Positions 1-7,439 of a stretch of 14,454 nucleotides of DNA are shown in pieces. The notes below the pieces were generated by a model that was given only the letters and a program-made list of their open reading frames with translations, was not told the DNA's origin and searched no databases. The position numbers were made by a program, and so were the translations under genes. Origin of the DNA: CAVCAD01 sp036653735. Lineage in GTDB: Bacteria; Bacillota_I; Bacilli_A; RF39; UBA660. The stretch covers positions 1 to 14,454 of the forward strand of contig JAVVTI010000023.1 of NCBI GenBank assembly GCA_036653735.1. The letters are read 5' to 3'. Each line of letters opens with the position of its first letter. The stretch's first letter is position 1.

Positions 1-33
1 ATTCGACCACTATTCGATCACTATTCGAACATT
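1..33. repeat. 11-bp tandem repeat, at least 2.7 units, cut by window edge
   Basis: Read on the plus strand the units are ATTCGACCACT, ATTCGATCACT and ATTCGAACATT, so the ATTCGA core recurs every 11 bp. The first two units differ at one base and the third is more degenerate. The array begins at the window edge and may continue to the left. It lies about 30 bp beyond the stop codon of the coat gene. I cannot assign a function; it could be a small satellite, an operator array or a remnant of coding sequence. Confidence 0.7.
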
Positions 34-60
34 ATCATTAAATAGCATTTCACTTAACAA

Positions 61-252
61 TCAAATATGTGGTACTTCATGACAGAACTGTCTATGTACC
101 ACCCTTTCACATGGGCATTCATAAACTGGTGAGCAATTAACTCCACACATTGTAGCTTCTTTTGGAGCCCCACAACATGATGTCATTTCAGGACTAACAT
201 TTGCCTCTACATTGTATCCTTGATACATTCCATAATCGTTTTGCACGTGCAT
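61..252 (-). CDS. CotD-like small cysteine-rich spore coat protein, apparently C-terminally short
   Basis: The product has 63 residues with seven cysteines (26, 27, 36, 40, 46, 48, 57) and the core CSPVYECPCERVVHR..CHEVPHI. From memory this resembles the CPPVYECP..R..H core of CotD-family inner spore coat proteins in Bacillota. CotD proteins belong to the coat laid down by the mother cell. Homologues usually continue past HEVPH with a His/Asn-rich segment and another Cys cluster; here a TGA stop follows HEVPHI directly. I read the 60 downstream bases in the other frames and saw no continuation, so this is either a natural short form or a truncation. The ATG has AAAGGAG just upstream and a SigE/SigK-like promoter. 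It is separated from ffh by 58 bp with no clear terminator. The family call is moderately secure, given the length. Confidence 0.62.
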   Translation of the reverse strand: MHVQNDYGMYQGYNVEANVSPEMTSCCGAPKEATMCGVNCSPVYECPCERVVHRQFCHEVPHI

Positions 253-269
253 TCACTCCTTTTCTTTAA

Positions 270-297
270 TATAGTATGAATACACTGCACATATGGT
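270..297 (-). promoter_or_regulatory. Mother-cell sigma (SigE/SigK)-like promoter of the coat gene
   Basis: On the minus strand CATACTATA (278-270) matches the CATAnnnTA -10 shared by sigma-E and sigma-K promoters of Bacillus-type sporulators. ACC (297-295) lies 16 bp upstream, as expected for the sigma-K -35 core. The predicted start, near 263, leaves a leader of about 11 nt. No sigma-A -35/-10 pair of similar quality is visible in this gap. The motif is short and AT-rich, so chance occurrence is possible; its place in front of a CotD-like gene raises its credibility. Confidence 0.5.
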
Positions 298-310
298 ATA
301 GGTAAATATA

Positions 311-1618
311 TTAAAATGGCATCTTTAAGTTACCACTCTTCATTTGTTTCATCATTATCTTCATCTGTTCATATTGCTTAAGAAGTCTATTAACTTCCTC
401 AACACTTCTTCCACTTCCTTTAGCAATTCTTATCTTCCTAGTTGCCTTTAATACATCAGGATTACCCCTCTCAAAAGGTGTCATAGAAAGAATAATAGCC
501 TCAATATGTGCAATATCCTTAGGATCTATCTTAACATTACTTAAATTTAACTTACCTGCTCCTGGTAACATTTTTAAAACATTCTCTAAAGGCCCCATCT
601 TCTTTATAGTCTTAAAACTATATAAAAAATCATTTAAATCAAACTTACCCTTATTATATTTCTTAACCTGATTCTTAGCTTCTTCCTCATCTATTATTCC
701 CTCAGTCTTTTCTATAATAGATAAGATATCCCCCATACCAAGTATTCTTTCTGCTGTTCTAATAGGATCAAAAGAAGAAAGACCATCAAGTTTTTCAGAG
801 TCACCTACTAATTTAATAGGTATATGAGTTAAATGTCTTAAAGATAAAGCAACACCACCTTTAGTATCACCATCCATCTTAGTTAAAACACATCCAGTAA
901 GTTTAAGCTTTTCATTAAAACCATTAATAACATTAATAGCATCTTGTCCCATCATAGCATCAAGTACTAAAAGTATCTCATCACACTTAACAGCCTCATC
1001 AATATTAATAAGCTCATTCATTAATACATCATCTATTTGTAATCTACCTGCAGTATCTATTAGTACATAATCATATCCCTTTTCCTTAGCATACAATATA
1101 CTATTTTTTGCTATTTCCACTGGGTTTTTCTCATCACCACTAAAAACTTCTATTGATAAAGAAGCTCCTATTTCCTTAAGTTGATCTATAGCACCAGGTC
1201 TATATACATCACATGCCACAAATAAAACTTTTCTCTTATACTTCTTTCTAAGCATAACACCCATTTTACCAGTAGTAGTAGTCTTACCACTACCTTGAAG
1301 TCCACACATCATAGTTACAATAAAATTCTTATTAGTTATAATTTCCTTCTTATCTTCACCTAATAAACTAACAAGTTCATCTTTAAGTATCTTAACAAAA
1401 AGTTCTCCAGGCTTAACACTTTTACTTACTTCTTCACCTAAAGCCTTTTCCTTAACACTTTGAGTAAACTCCTTTACGATTTTAATATTAACATCAGATT
1501 CTAATAAAGCAAGTCTTATTTCCCTTAACATCTCACTAATATTATCCTCAGTTATCTTACCATAACCTTTTATTTTACTAACAACATTTTCTAATCTCTG
1601 TGATAAATTTCCAAACAC
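311..1618 (-). CDS. ffh: Signal recognition particle GTPase Ffh (SRP54)
   Basis: Ffh binds signal sequences emerging from ribosomes together with the SRP RNA and delivers the complex to FtsY at the membrane. The 435-residue protein has the full NG + M layout. A helical N domain (about 1-90) is followed by the G domain with Walker A GLQGSGKT (106-113), DVYRPGAIDQL (137-147), DTAGR (188-192) and TKMDGDTKGG (246-255). The Met-rich M domain (about 300-435) contains MGPLENVLKMLPG and the RNA-binding stretch RIAKGSGRSVEEVNRLLKQ. The length is normal for the family. The start is GTG, chosen because GGAGG lies 6 nt upstream, inside the last codons of ylxM, and because the N-terminus MFGNLSQRLE fits the family. 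It is the last gene of ftsY-ylxM-ffh. I see no intrinsic terminator after it. Confidence 0.97.
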   Translation of the reverse strand: MFGNLSQRLENVVSKIKGYGKITEDNISEMLREIRLALLESDVNIKIVKEFTQSVKEKALGEEVSKSVKPGELFVKILKDELVSLLGEDKKEIITNKNFIVTMMCGLQGSGKTTTTGKMGVMLRKKYKRKVLFVACDVYRPGAIDQLKEIGASLSIEVFSGDEKNPVEIAKNSILYAKEKGYDYVLIDTAGRLQIDDVLMNELINIDEAVKCDEILLVLDAMMGQDAINVINGFNEKLKLTGCVLTKMDGDTKGGVALSLRHLTHIPIKLVGDSEKLDGLSSFDPIRTAERILGMGDILSIIEKTEGIIDEEEAKNQVKKYNKGKFDLNDFLYSFKTIKKMGPLENVLKMLPGAGKLNLSNVKIDPKDIAHIEAIILSMTPFERGNPDVLKATRKIRIAKGSGRSVEEVNRLLKQYEQMKIMMKQMKSGNLKMPF

Positions 1619-1619
1619 A

Positions 1620-1919
1620 CTAATCCTCCATCCTTAAAAGACTTTTTAGATCCTTCTTTATATTACTAGAATCTCTAATAATATTTCTTATACTTTTATT
1701 ATAATAATCACACTTAAGAAGACTTTCATACTCAATAAGTTTATTTTGAATCTTAACAGTCTCCTTACTTATATAAGATTTACTAACACCAGATAAAACA
1801 CTTATTTCCTGCATAGACAAATCCTCGAAATAATACTTCTCAAAATAAAACCTTTGCTTAATAGTAAACAAATTTCTATATATATCATATAATTCTATAA
1901 AATACTCTCTAGTATCCAT
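1620..1919 (-). CDS. ylxM: YlxM/p13-family helix-turn-helix protein of the SRP operon
   Basis: The 99-residue protein resembles a sigma-70 region-4 helix-turn-helix: LSMQEISVLSGVSKSYISKETVKIQNKL at about 34-61, preceded by the family-type N-terminus with Y-x-x-L-FT-x-KQR-x-Y. YlxM proteins are found beside ffh/ftsY in Bacilli and Mollicutes and are thought to modulate SRP function or expression; this is family knowledge. The ATG overlaps the ftsY stop by one base (TAATG), with AAGGAG 5 nt upstream inside ftsY, so translation is probably coupled. Its stop is one base from the ffh GTG and its last codons carry the ffh ribosome binding site. The recognition helix differs from the SRQAVYDNIKR form I know from Bacillus. 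Identity rests on the HTH plus the context. Confidence 0.88.
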   Translation of the reverse strand: MDTREYFIELYDIYRNLFTIKQRFYFEKYYFEDLSMQEISVLSGVSKSYISKETVKIQNKLIEYESLLKCDYYNKSIRNIIRDSSNIKKDLKSLLRMED

Positions 1920-2896
1920 TAAAACTCCTTAAATAAACCATAGATATATTTCTCTATATCAAATGGTAACAAATCATCTTCTTTTTCACCAAGCCCTACA
2001 AACTTAACAGGTAAATTAACACTCTCTTTAATAGCTAAAACAATACCACCTTTACTACTTCCATCTAACTTAGTTAAAACTAGCCCAGTAATATTAGTAA
2101 TCTCCTTAAAGTTCTTAGCTTGTGATATTCCATTTTGACCAGTAGTAGCATCAATTACTAAAAGAGTCTCATGAGGAGCACCCTCTACTACCTTACCAAT
2201 TACCTTATTTATCTTAGAAAGTTCATCCATTAAATTCTGTTTATTTTGAAGTCTACCAGCTGTATCAATTAAAACAATATCTGCATCTATCTCCTTAGCA
2301 TACTCAAGACCATCATATATTACACTAGAAGGATCCTTAGATTCATTTCCATAGAACATGCATCCAACATTCTTACTCCACTTTTCTAGCTGAGAAGAAG
2401 CACCCGCTCTAAATGTATCTCCAGCAATAAGTAGTATTTTTCTACCTTCTTTTACATATTTATGTGCAATTTTAGCAATAGTTGTAGTTTTTCCAACACC
2501 ATTTACTCCAACAAACAATATAACATTCATCCTACCATCTACAATATTTAACTTACTACTAAGAATCTCCCCACCTACATATATCATCATAAGCTCATCA
2601 ATAATTACTTCCTTAAGATATTCAAAATCAGTTATCTTTTCTTCCTTAACCCTTTTCTTAAGCTTCTTAATAAACTCTATTGTAGTATTAACTCCAATAT
2701 CAGCATAAATAAGTATCTCTTCTAACTCATCAAAAAAACTATCATTAACCTTAGTATGCTCCATACCTAAAATACTAAGCTTACTAACAAAATCATTCCT
2801 AGTCTTCTCTAATCCTTTTTCATACTTAACAACATCTTCATTATTAAGCTTATCTTCTTTATTAAATATATTTTTAATTTTATTAAATAGCCCCAT
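1919..2896 (-). CDS. ftsY: Signal recognition particle receptor FtsY
   Basis: FtsY is the membrane-associated GTPase that docks Ffh-ribosome complexes at the Sec translocon. The 325-residue protein starts with an amphipathic MGLFNKIKNIF segment (1-11), typical of membrane-targeting N-termini in Gram-positive FtsY, and lacks the long acidic A domain of E. coli. The N domain covers about 25-115. The G domain has Walker A GVNGVGKTT (130-138), GDTFRAGASSQL (159-170), DTAGR (211-215) and TKLDGSSKGG (275-284). It heads the ftsY-ylxM-ffh operon, so receptor and particle GTPase are made from one transcript. smc, which precedes ftsY in Bacillus, is absent; rnjA is divergent instead. The ribosome site AGGTG is weak but well placed. 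The G2 Ala-to-Gly (RAGA) appears common in Gram-positive FtsY. Confidence 0.96.
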   Translation of the reverse strand: MGLFNKIKNIFNKEDKLNNEDVVKYEKGLEKTRNDFVSKLSILGMEHTKVNDSFFDELEEILIYADIGVNTTIEFIKKLKKRVKEEKITDFEYLKEVIIDELMMIYVGGEILSSKLNIVDGRMNVILFVGVNGVGKTTTIAKIAHKYVKEGRKILLIAGDTFRAGASSQLEKWSKNVGCMFYGNESKDPSSVIYDGLEYAKEIDADIVLIDTAGRLQNKQNLMDELSKINKVIGKVVEGAPHETLLVIDATTGQNGISQAKNFKEITNITGLVLTKLDGSSKGGIVLAIKESVNLPVKFVGLGEKEDDLLPFDIEKYIYGLFKEF

Positions 2897-2913
2897 AACA
2901 TCACCTATTAGTA

Positions 2914-2942
2914 ATTATACAGTAAATATAATTAAAATAATA
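2914..2942 (-). promoter_or_regulatory. Putative sigma-A promoter of ftsY-ylxM-ffh
   Basis: A perfect TATAAT (-10, 2919-2914 on the minus strand) lies 17 bp from a poor -35 (TATTAT, 2942-2937). The predicted start near 2907 gives a leader of about 11 nt. The -35 region overlaps the -35 of the divergent rnjA promoter. The -10 is good, the -35 is not. Confidence 0.45.
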
Positions 2943-2969
2943 GACAAACAAGTAAGTTTATAGTATAAT
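2941..2969 (+). promoter_or_regulatory. Sigma-A promoter of rnjA
   Basis: TAGACA (2941-2946, five of six matches to TTGACA) is spaced 17 bp from a perfect TATAAT (2964-2969). Transcription would start near 2976, giving a leader of about 28 nt that contains AAGGAG at 2993-2998, 5 nt before the rnjA ATG. The arrangement with the ftsY promoter is back to back. Confidence 0.75.
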
Positions 2970-3003
2970 TAAAACAAGTTAATTTACTTTTTAAGGAGAA
3001 AAA

Positions 3004-4668
3004 ATGAATAATACAAATAAAAGCGAGACTTTAGTCTTTGCTTTAGGTGGTTTAGGAGAAGTTGGTAAAAACACTTATGTAATTGAGCATGATGATGAAA
3101 TCATTATAATAGATGCAGGTGTTATGTTCCCAGAAAATAGTCTATTAGGAATAGACTATGTTTTAGCAGATTATACTTATCTAAAACAAAACGAAAGCAA
3201 AATAAAAGCCTTGATAATAACACATGGACATGAAGACCATATAGGTGGTATACCCTTTTTTGTTAGTGAAATAAATATACCTAAAATATATGCACCTAAA
3301 GTAGCAAGAAAACTAATAGAACTAAAACTTATAGATAGACAAATAAACTATAAAAATCTAGTAGAGTATGATGAAAATACTATAGTACATACTAAACATT
3401 TTAATATAGAATTCTTTAGTACTAATCACTCTATTCCTGATTCTTTTGGAGCAGCTATTGAAACTCCTAATGGAGTAATAGTAGAAACAGGAGACTTTAA
3501 ATTTGACTTCACACCAATAGGACCTGTTGCTAATATTCAAAAAATGGCACTTATAGGTTCTGCGGGAGTAGACATACTTATGAGTGACTCTACTAATGCT
3601 TTAGTAGAAGGCTTTTCTAATAGTGAAAGCATAGTAGATGAAACCCTAGGAGATATGTTTGCTAAATGTGAAGGTAGAATAATACTAGCAACATTTGCAA
3701 GTAACATCTATAGACTAAAACATATAATAGAAACTGCAAAAAATAATAATAGAAAAATATCTGTCTTTGGTCGTAGTATGAATAATAATATAGAAATAGC
3801 CACAGAATGTGGATATATAAAAGATAAGAATATATTTATAACATCACAAGAAGCTAATAAAACAAACCCTAGTGAAGTACTACTTCTATGTACAGGTTCA
3901 CAAGGTGAACCTTTAGCAGCTCTATCTAGAATAGCAAATGGAAATGATAAAAATATATCACTTATACCTAATGATACAATAATATTCTCATCATCACCTA
4001 TACCTGGTAATGCAATGAGTATTAATAGAATAATAAATAAACTATACCTAAAAGGAGCAAAAGTATATACAAACCAAACAGACGGAGATATACATACTAG
4101 TGGTCATGGAAAGAGTCAAGAACTAAAACTAATGTTAAGACTAATGAAACCTAAATACTTCTTCCCAGTTCATGGTGAATATAGAATGTTAAAAGCACAT
4201 AAAGATATAGCTGTTAGCTGTGGTGTACCTAGTGAAAATACATTCGTACTTCAAAATGGAAATATACTAGCTCTTAAAGATCATACTGTATATAAAAAAG
4301 GAAACATACCAATAAATGATATATACGTAGATGGTAAAAGAATAGGTGATGTAGGAACATCAGTTATAAAAGATAGAAAGATAATGTCTACAGATGGTAT
4401 TCTAGCTATTATAATAAACCTAGATATAAAGAATAAAAAACTACTTTTAAATCCAAACGTAACAACAAGAGGATTCGTAGTAGTAAATGATAATCAAACT
4501 CTTATAAATACAATAGAAAATAGAGTAAAGATAATAACAGAAAACGAACTAGAAAAAGAAAACTTTAATATAATAGACCTAAAGAATAAAATAATATTAG
4601 AAATAAACTCATTTATAATAGATGAAACAGGAAGAAGACCATTAATACTTCCAATGATTCTAAACTAA
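3004..4668 (+). CDS. rnjA: Ribonuclease J (RNase J1 type)
   Basis: RNase J is a 5'-to-3' exoribonuclease and endonuclease acting in mRNA decay and rRNA maturation in Bacillota. The 554-residue length matches RNase J1. The metallo-beta-lactamase core has HGHEDH (H74, H76, D78, H79) and ETGDFKFD. The beta-CASP part carries SDSTNA, GSQGEP, SSSPIPGNAMSIN and the closing PVHGEYRML, followed by a C-terminal domain. The N-terminus (ETLVFALGGLGEVGKNTYVIE) fits the family. It is the only plus-strand gene in the window. It has its own promoter and terminator, and lies between the SRP operon and the convergent rny gene. J1 rather than J2 is inferred from sequence feel and length; no second rnj is in the window. 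Codon use favours ATA and CTA. Confidence 0.94.
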   Translation: MNNTNKSETLVFALGGLGEVGKNTYVIEHDDEIIIIDAGVMFPENSLLGIDYVLADYTYLKQNESKIKALIITHGHEDHIGGIPFFVSEINIPKIYAPKVARKLIELKLIDRQINYKNLVEYDENTIVHTKHFNIEFFSTNHSIPDSFGAAIETPNGVIVETGDFKFDFTPIGPVANIQKMALIGSAGVDILMSDSTNALVEGFSNSESIVDETLGDMFAKCEGRIILATFASNIYRLKHIIETAKNNNRKISVFGRSMNNNIEIATECGYIKDKNIFITSQEANKTNPSEVLLLCTGSQGEPLAALSRIANGNDKNISLIPNDTIIFSSSPIPGNAMSINRIINKLYLKGAKVYTNQTDGDIHTSGHGKSQELKLMLRLMKPKYFFPVHGEYRMLKAHKDIAVSCGVPSENTFVLQNGNILALKDHTVYKKGNIPINDIYVDGKRIGDVGTSVIKDRKIMSTDGILAIIINLDIKNKKLLLNPNVTTRGFVVVNDNQTLINTIENRVKIITENELEKENFNIIDLKNKIILEINSFIIDETGRRPLILPMILN

Positions 4669-4696
4669 AAACAATTAATTATATTAATTGTTTTTT
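4667..4696 (+). terminator. Intrinsic terminator of rnjA, probably bidirectional
   Basis: CAATTAAT and ATTAATTG form an 8-bp stem around TAT. The flanking A-run and T-run extend it to about 12 bp, and TTTTTT follows on the plus strand (4691-4696). The stem begins at the rnjA stop codon. The minus strand also ends in a T-run, so the hairpin could act as a second stop for rny transcripts. The stem is A/T-rich and therefore not very stable. Confidence 0.72.
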
Positions 4697-4703
4697 CATA
4701 TAC

Positions 4704-4734
4704 AAAAAAAGGAAACAGCTATTTAGCTGTTTCC
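4704..4734 (-). terminator. Intrinsic terminator of rny, overlapping its stop codon
   Basis: On the minus strand GGAAACAGCTA (4734-4724) pairs perfectly over 11 bp with TAGCTGTTTCC (4721-4711), with a two-base loop, followed by seven T residues (4710-4704). The left arm is the coding sequence for the last residues of RNase Y and the TAG stop begins the right arm. Structurally this is one of the strongest terminators in the window. Confidence 0.9.
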
Positions 4735-6272
4735 TCCGCTCTAGTTTCTCTAATTACTATAACTTTAATAGTACCAGGATATTGCATTTGTGCCTCAATC
4801 TTTTCTTTAATCTCTCTAGCTACTTTATAACTTGTAGCATCATCAATCTCTCCTGGTTTAACAATAACTCTTAGTTCCCTACCAGCTTGCATTGCAAATG
4901 TTTTTTCAACACCTTCAATAGAATTACCAATTACTTCTAATTCACCAAGCCTCTTAACATAGTTCTCTAAACTATCATTTCTTGCACCAGGTCTAGCTGC
5001 TGAAAGTGCATCAGCTATCTGTACTAATTGAGAAATAACACTTGTAGAATCTTTATCACCATGATGAGATTCTATAGCATTAATTACAACACTATCCTCA
5101 TGATATCTTCTAGCTATATCAGCACCCAACTCAACGTGGCTACCTTCTATTTCAAAATCAATAGCTTTTCCAATATCATGTAACAACCCAGCTCTCTTAG
5201 CAAGAGCTACATTTTCTCCTAACTCAGATGCTAGTAACCCAGTTAAATGAGCTACCTCCTTAGCATGAGTTAAAACATTTTGTCCATAACTTGTCCTAAA
5301 ATTTAATTTACCAAGTAATTCAACAATATCTGGAGATATCTTAGCAATACCTAATTCAAATAATGCTTCTTCACCCTTTTCTTTAATTATAGTTTTAAAG
5401 TCTTCACACACTTTATCATACAATTCTTCAATTCTAGCAGGATGTATTCTACCATCCTTTATAAGAGCTTCAAGAGTAACTCTAGCAATCTCTCTTCTAA
5501 GAGGATCAAAGCTAGATAAAACAATCACCTCAGGTGTATCATCAATAATTAAATCTACCCCAGTAACTGCCTCTAACGTTCTAATATTTCTTCCCTCTCT
5601 ACCTATAATTCTACCCTTCATATCATCACTAGGTAAAACCACTGTAGAAACTGTTTGCTCATTAGTAACATCATTAGAATATCTTTGCATAGAACCCACT
5701 AAATATTCTTTAGCTTTCTTATCAGCTTCGAGTTTAGCTTGATCTTCTCTTTCTCTTAAATATTCACTAATCTCTTTAGACATCTCATCTTCAACTTTTT
5801 CCAAAACAAGTTCTCTTGCTTTTTCTTTAGAAAAACCAGATATCTTTTCTAAAAGTTCAATTTGTTCATTAAGAACCTTCTCCACTTTTGCATATTTTAC
5901 GTCTATTTCTTTTTGCCTAACTAATAAATTTTTATCTTTAGAATCTATATTCATCTCACGTTCAGTTAAAAGCTCATCCCTCTTATCAAGATTCTTTTCT
6001 CTGCTTTGGATTCTTTCATTCAAATTATTAAGTTCTTTTTTACGATCCCTTACTTCATTATCAACTGATTGTTTTAATTTATAAGATTCTTCTTTAGTCT
6101 CTAATAAACTATCTCTTTTTAATTTATCAGCATCTTTTCTTGCACTCTCTATTATTTTATTAGCTTCATTATTAGCATTGTTAGTCTTTAATTTACTTAA
6201 AACAAACATACCTAATCCACCAACAAATAAACCTAAAACTATTAGCAATATGGAGAGAACTACTATATTCAT
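4719..6272 (-). CDS. rny: Ribonuclease Y (membrane-anchored HD endoribonuclease)
   Basis: RNase Y initiates mRNA decay in many Bacillota by endonucleolytic cleavage at the inner face of the membrane. The 517-residue protein has one N-terminal membrane segment (about 3-27). A long charged coiled coil (about 30-195) follows, then a KH RNA-binding domain (about 208-272) with the loop GRIIGREGRNIRTLE (GREG at 224-227). The HD domain carries HDIGKAID with H365-D366 and the downstream HHGDKD. The length is normal. The ATG is preceded by GGAGG 4 nt upstream. It has its own promoter and a hairpin at the predicted 5' end, and its final codons form the terminator. recA lies directly upstream with no terminator between them, so read-through from recA is possible. 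The order recA-rny is close to that of Bacillus, where other genes lie between. Confidence 0.97.
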   Translation of the reverse strand: MNIVVLSILLIVLGLFVGGLGMFVLSKLKTNNANNEANKIIESARKDADKLKRDSLLETKEESYKLKQSVDNEVRDRKKELNNLNERIQSREKNLDKRDELLTEREMNIDSKDKNLLVRQKEIDVKYAKVEKVLNEQIELLEKISGFSKEKARELVLEKVEDEMSKEISEYLREREDQAKLEADKKAKEYLVGSMQRYSNDVTNEQTVSTVVLPSDDMKGRIIGREGRNIRTLEAVTGVDLIIDDTPEVIVLSSFDPLRREIARVTLEALIKDGRIHPARIEELYDKVCEDFKTIIKEKGEEALFELGIAKISPDIVELLGKLNFRTSYGQNVLTHAKEVAHLTGLLASELGENVALAKRAGLLHDIGKAIDFEIEGSHVELGADIARRYHEDSVVINAIESHHGDKDSTSVISQLVQIADALSAARPGARNDSLENYVKRLGELEVIGNSIEGVEKTFAMQAGRELRVIVKPGEIDDATSYKVAREIKEKIEAQMQYPGTIKVIVIRETRAEETAK

Positions 6273-6287
6273 ATTTCCTCCATTTTC

Positions 6288-6309
6288 TAGAAGTTGTGAA
6301 ATACTTCTA
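6288..6309 (-). promoter_or_regulatory. Hairpin at the predicted 5' end of rny mRNA
   Basis: On the minus strand TAGAAGT (6309-6303) is perfectly complementary to ACTTCTA (6294-6288), with an 8-nt loop. The transcription start predicted from the upstream promoter (near 6308) falls at the base of this hairpin, so the mRNA would begin with a stem-loop. The ribosome site GGAGG lies just downstream. No T-run follows, so it is not a terminator. Confidence 0.5.
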
Positions 6310-6314
6310 CACTA

Positions 6315-6343
6315 ATTTTATAACTAATATACAATAATTGCAA
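6315..6343 (-). promoter_or_regulatory. Sigma-A promoter of rny
   Basis: TTGCAA (-35, 6343-6338) and TAAAAT (-10, 6320-6315) are spaced exactly 17 bp on the minus strand, in the gap after recA. The predicted start is near 6308 and the leader about 36 nt. Confidence 0.62.
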
Positions 6344-6348
6344 GATTT

Positions 6349-7383
6349 TTATTTTTTCTTATCACTTTTCTTAGGAGTATCTATTTTATTAATATTAAAT
6401 TCTTCTCTTATTCTATTTTCAAGTTCTTCTTTTATCTCAGTATGATCCTTTAAAAATTGTTTAACATTCTCTTTTCCTTGACCAATTTTCTCTCCCTTAT
6501 ACGCATACCAAGCACCACTTTTCTCTATTATGTCCTTCTCAGTAGCTAAATCACAAATCTCTCCCTCTCTACTAACACCCTTACCATACATAATATCTAC
6601 TTCAGCAGTTTTAAATGGTGGTGCTACCTTATTCTTAACAACCTTTATATTTGTTTTATTCCCCATAATATCAGTTCCCACTTTAATTTGTTCACTTCTT
6701 CTTATTTCTAACCTAACAGTAGAATAAAACTTAAGAGCTCTTCCTCCAGGTGTAACCTCAGGATTACCAAAAAACACTCCTACTTTTTCCCTTAACTGAT
6801 TAATAAAAATACATATAGTATTAGTCTTATTAATAGTACCACTTAATTTTCTTAAAGCTTGAGACATAAGCCTAGCTTGAAGACCTACGTGTGAATCCCC
6901 CATCTCTCCTTCTATCTCAGCTTGAGGTACTAAAGCTGCTACAGAATCAACTACTACAATAGAAACAACCTCACTTCTAACAAGTGCCTCACATATTTCT
7001 AAAGCTTGCTCTCCAGTATCAGGCTGTGATAATAATAACTCATTAATATCAACACCTAAATTCCTAGCATATACAGGATCAAGAGCATGCTCAGCATCTA
7101 TAAACGCAGCTTTTCCACCACTTTTTTGTACTTCAGCTATAGCATGAAGTGCAAAAGTAGTTTTACCACTAGATTCAGGTCCATATATTTCAATAATTCT
7201 TCCTCTAGGATATCCTCCTACCCCTAAAGCAATATCTAATTTTAAACTTCCAGAAGATGTTACATCAATATTCTTAAGTCCACCTTCACCAAGTTTCATA
7301 ATAGCACCCTTACCAAATTGTTTCTCTATATCTATTAAAACCTGCTCTAAAGCTTTATCTTTTTCTTCATTTGTTTTTTCCAT
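6349..7383 (-). CDS. recA: Recombinase RecA
   Basis: RecA forms filaments on single-stranded DNA, catalyses strand exchange and triggers LexA self-cleavage. With the start used here the protein has 344 residues, within the normal range. Walker A GPESSGKTT is at 68-76; VVVDSVAAL, the GEMGDSHVGLQARLMSQALRKL segment and FINQLREKVGVFFGNPE are all intact. The C-terminal tail ends in a lysine-rich DTPKKSDKKK instead of the acidic tail known from E. coli. An ATG 12 bases upstream (7395) would give four extra residues, but GGAGG overlaps it and sits 5 nt before the ATG at 7383; the upstream ATG also coincides with the predicted transcription start. I therefore chose 7383. Regulation is by a sigma-A promoter with a LexA box. 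cinA, which usually lies between pgsA and recA in Bacillus, is absent. Confidence 0.97.
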   Translation of the reverse strand: MEKTNEEKDKALEQVLIDIEKQFGKGAIMKLGEGGLKNIDVTSSGSLKLDIALGVGGYPRGRIIEIYGPESSGKTTFALHAIAEVQKSGGKAAFIDAEHALDPVYARNLGVDINELLLSQPDTGEQALEICEALVRSEVVSIVVVDSVAALVPQAEIEGEMGDSHVGLQARLMSQALRKLSGTINKTNTICIFINQLREKVGVFFGNPEVTPGGRALKFYSTVRLEIRRSEQIKVGTDIMGNKTNIKVVKNKVAPPFKTAEVDIMYGKGVSREGEICDLATEKDIIEKSGAWYAYKGEKIGQGKENVKQFLKDHTEIKEELENRIREEFNINKIDTPKKSDKKK

Positions 7384-7401
7384 TATTTCCTCCATGAACT
7401 A

Positions 7402-7430
7402 ATCTTATCTTAAGAATAATTATTTGTCAA
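7402..7430 (-). promoter_or_regulatory. Sigma-A promoter of recA
   Basis: A perfect TTGACA (-35, 7430-7425) lies 17 bp from TAAGAT (-10, 7407-7402). The predicted start near 7395 leaves a leader of about 12 nt, just enough to hold GGAGG before the ATG at 7383. Confidence 0.82.
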
Positions 7431-7439
7431 TACATTTTT

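Noticed and set aside
61..63. TGA read as Trp (Mollicutes code), which would lengthen the coat protein
   Set aside because: The Trp codons I checked in ftsY, recA, priA and the right-end genes are TGG, the fmt TGA sits in a normal ATGA overlap, and the read-through sequence does not look like CotD.
253..310. Terminator after ffh
   Set aside because: I found no stem followed by a T-run in this gap, only the coat-gene promoter elements.
1190..2420. Ala-to-Gly change in the same motif of Ffh (DVYRPGA) and FtsY (DTFRAGA), as a possible co-evolved pair
   Set aside because: RAGA appears to be common in Gram-positive FtsY, and RPGA is, as far as I recall, not rare in Ffh, so the pairing is not remarkable.
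3358..3540. Minus-strand open frame opposite rnjA
   Set aside because: It overlaps the conserved RNase J core and has no ribosome site or family resemblance.
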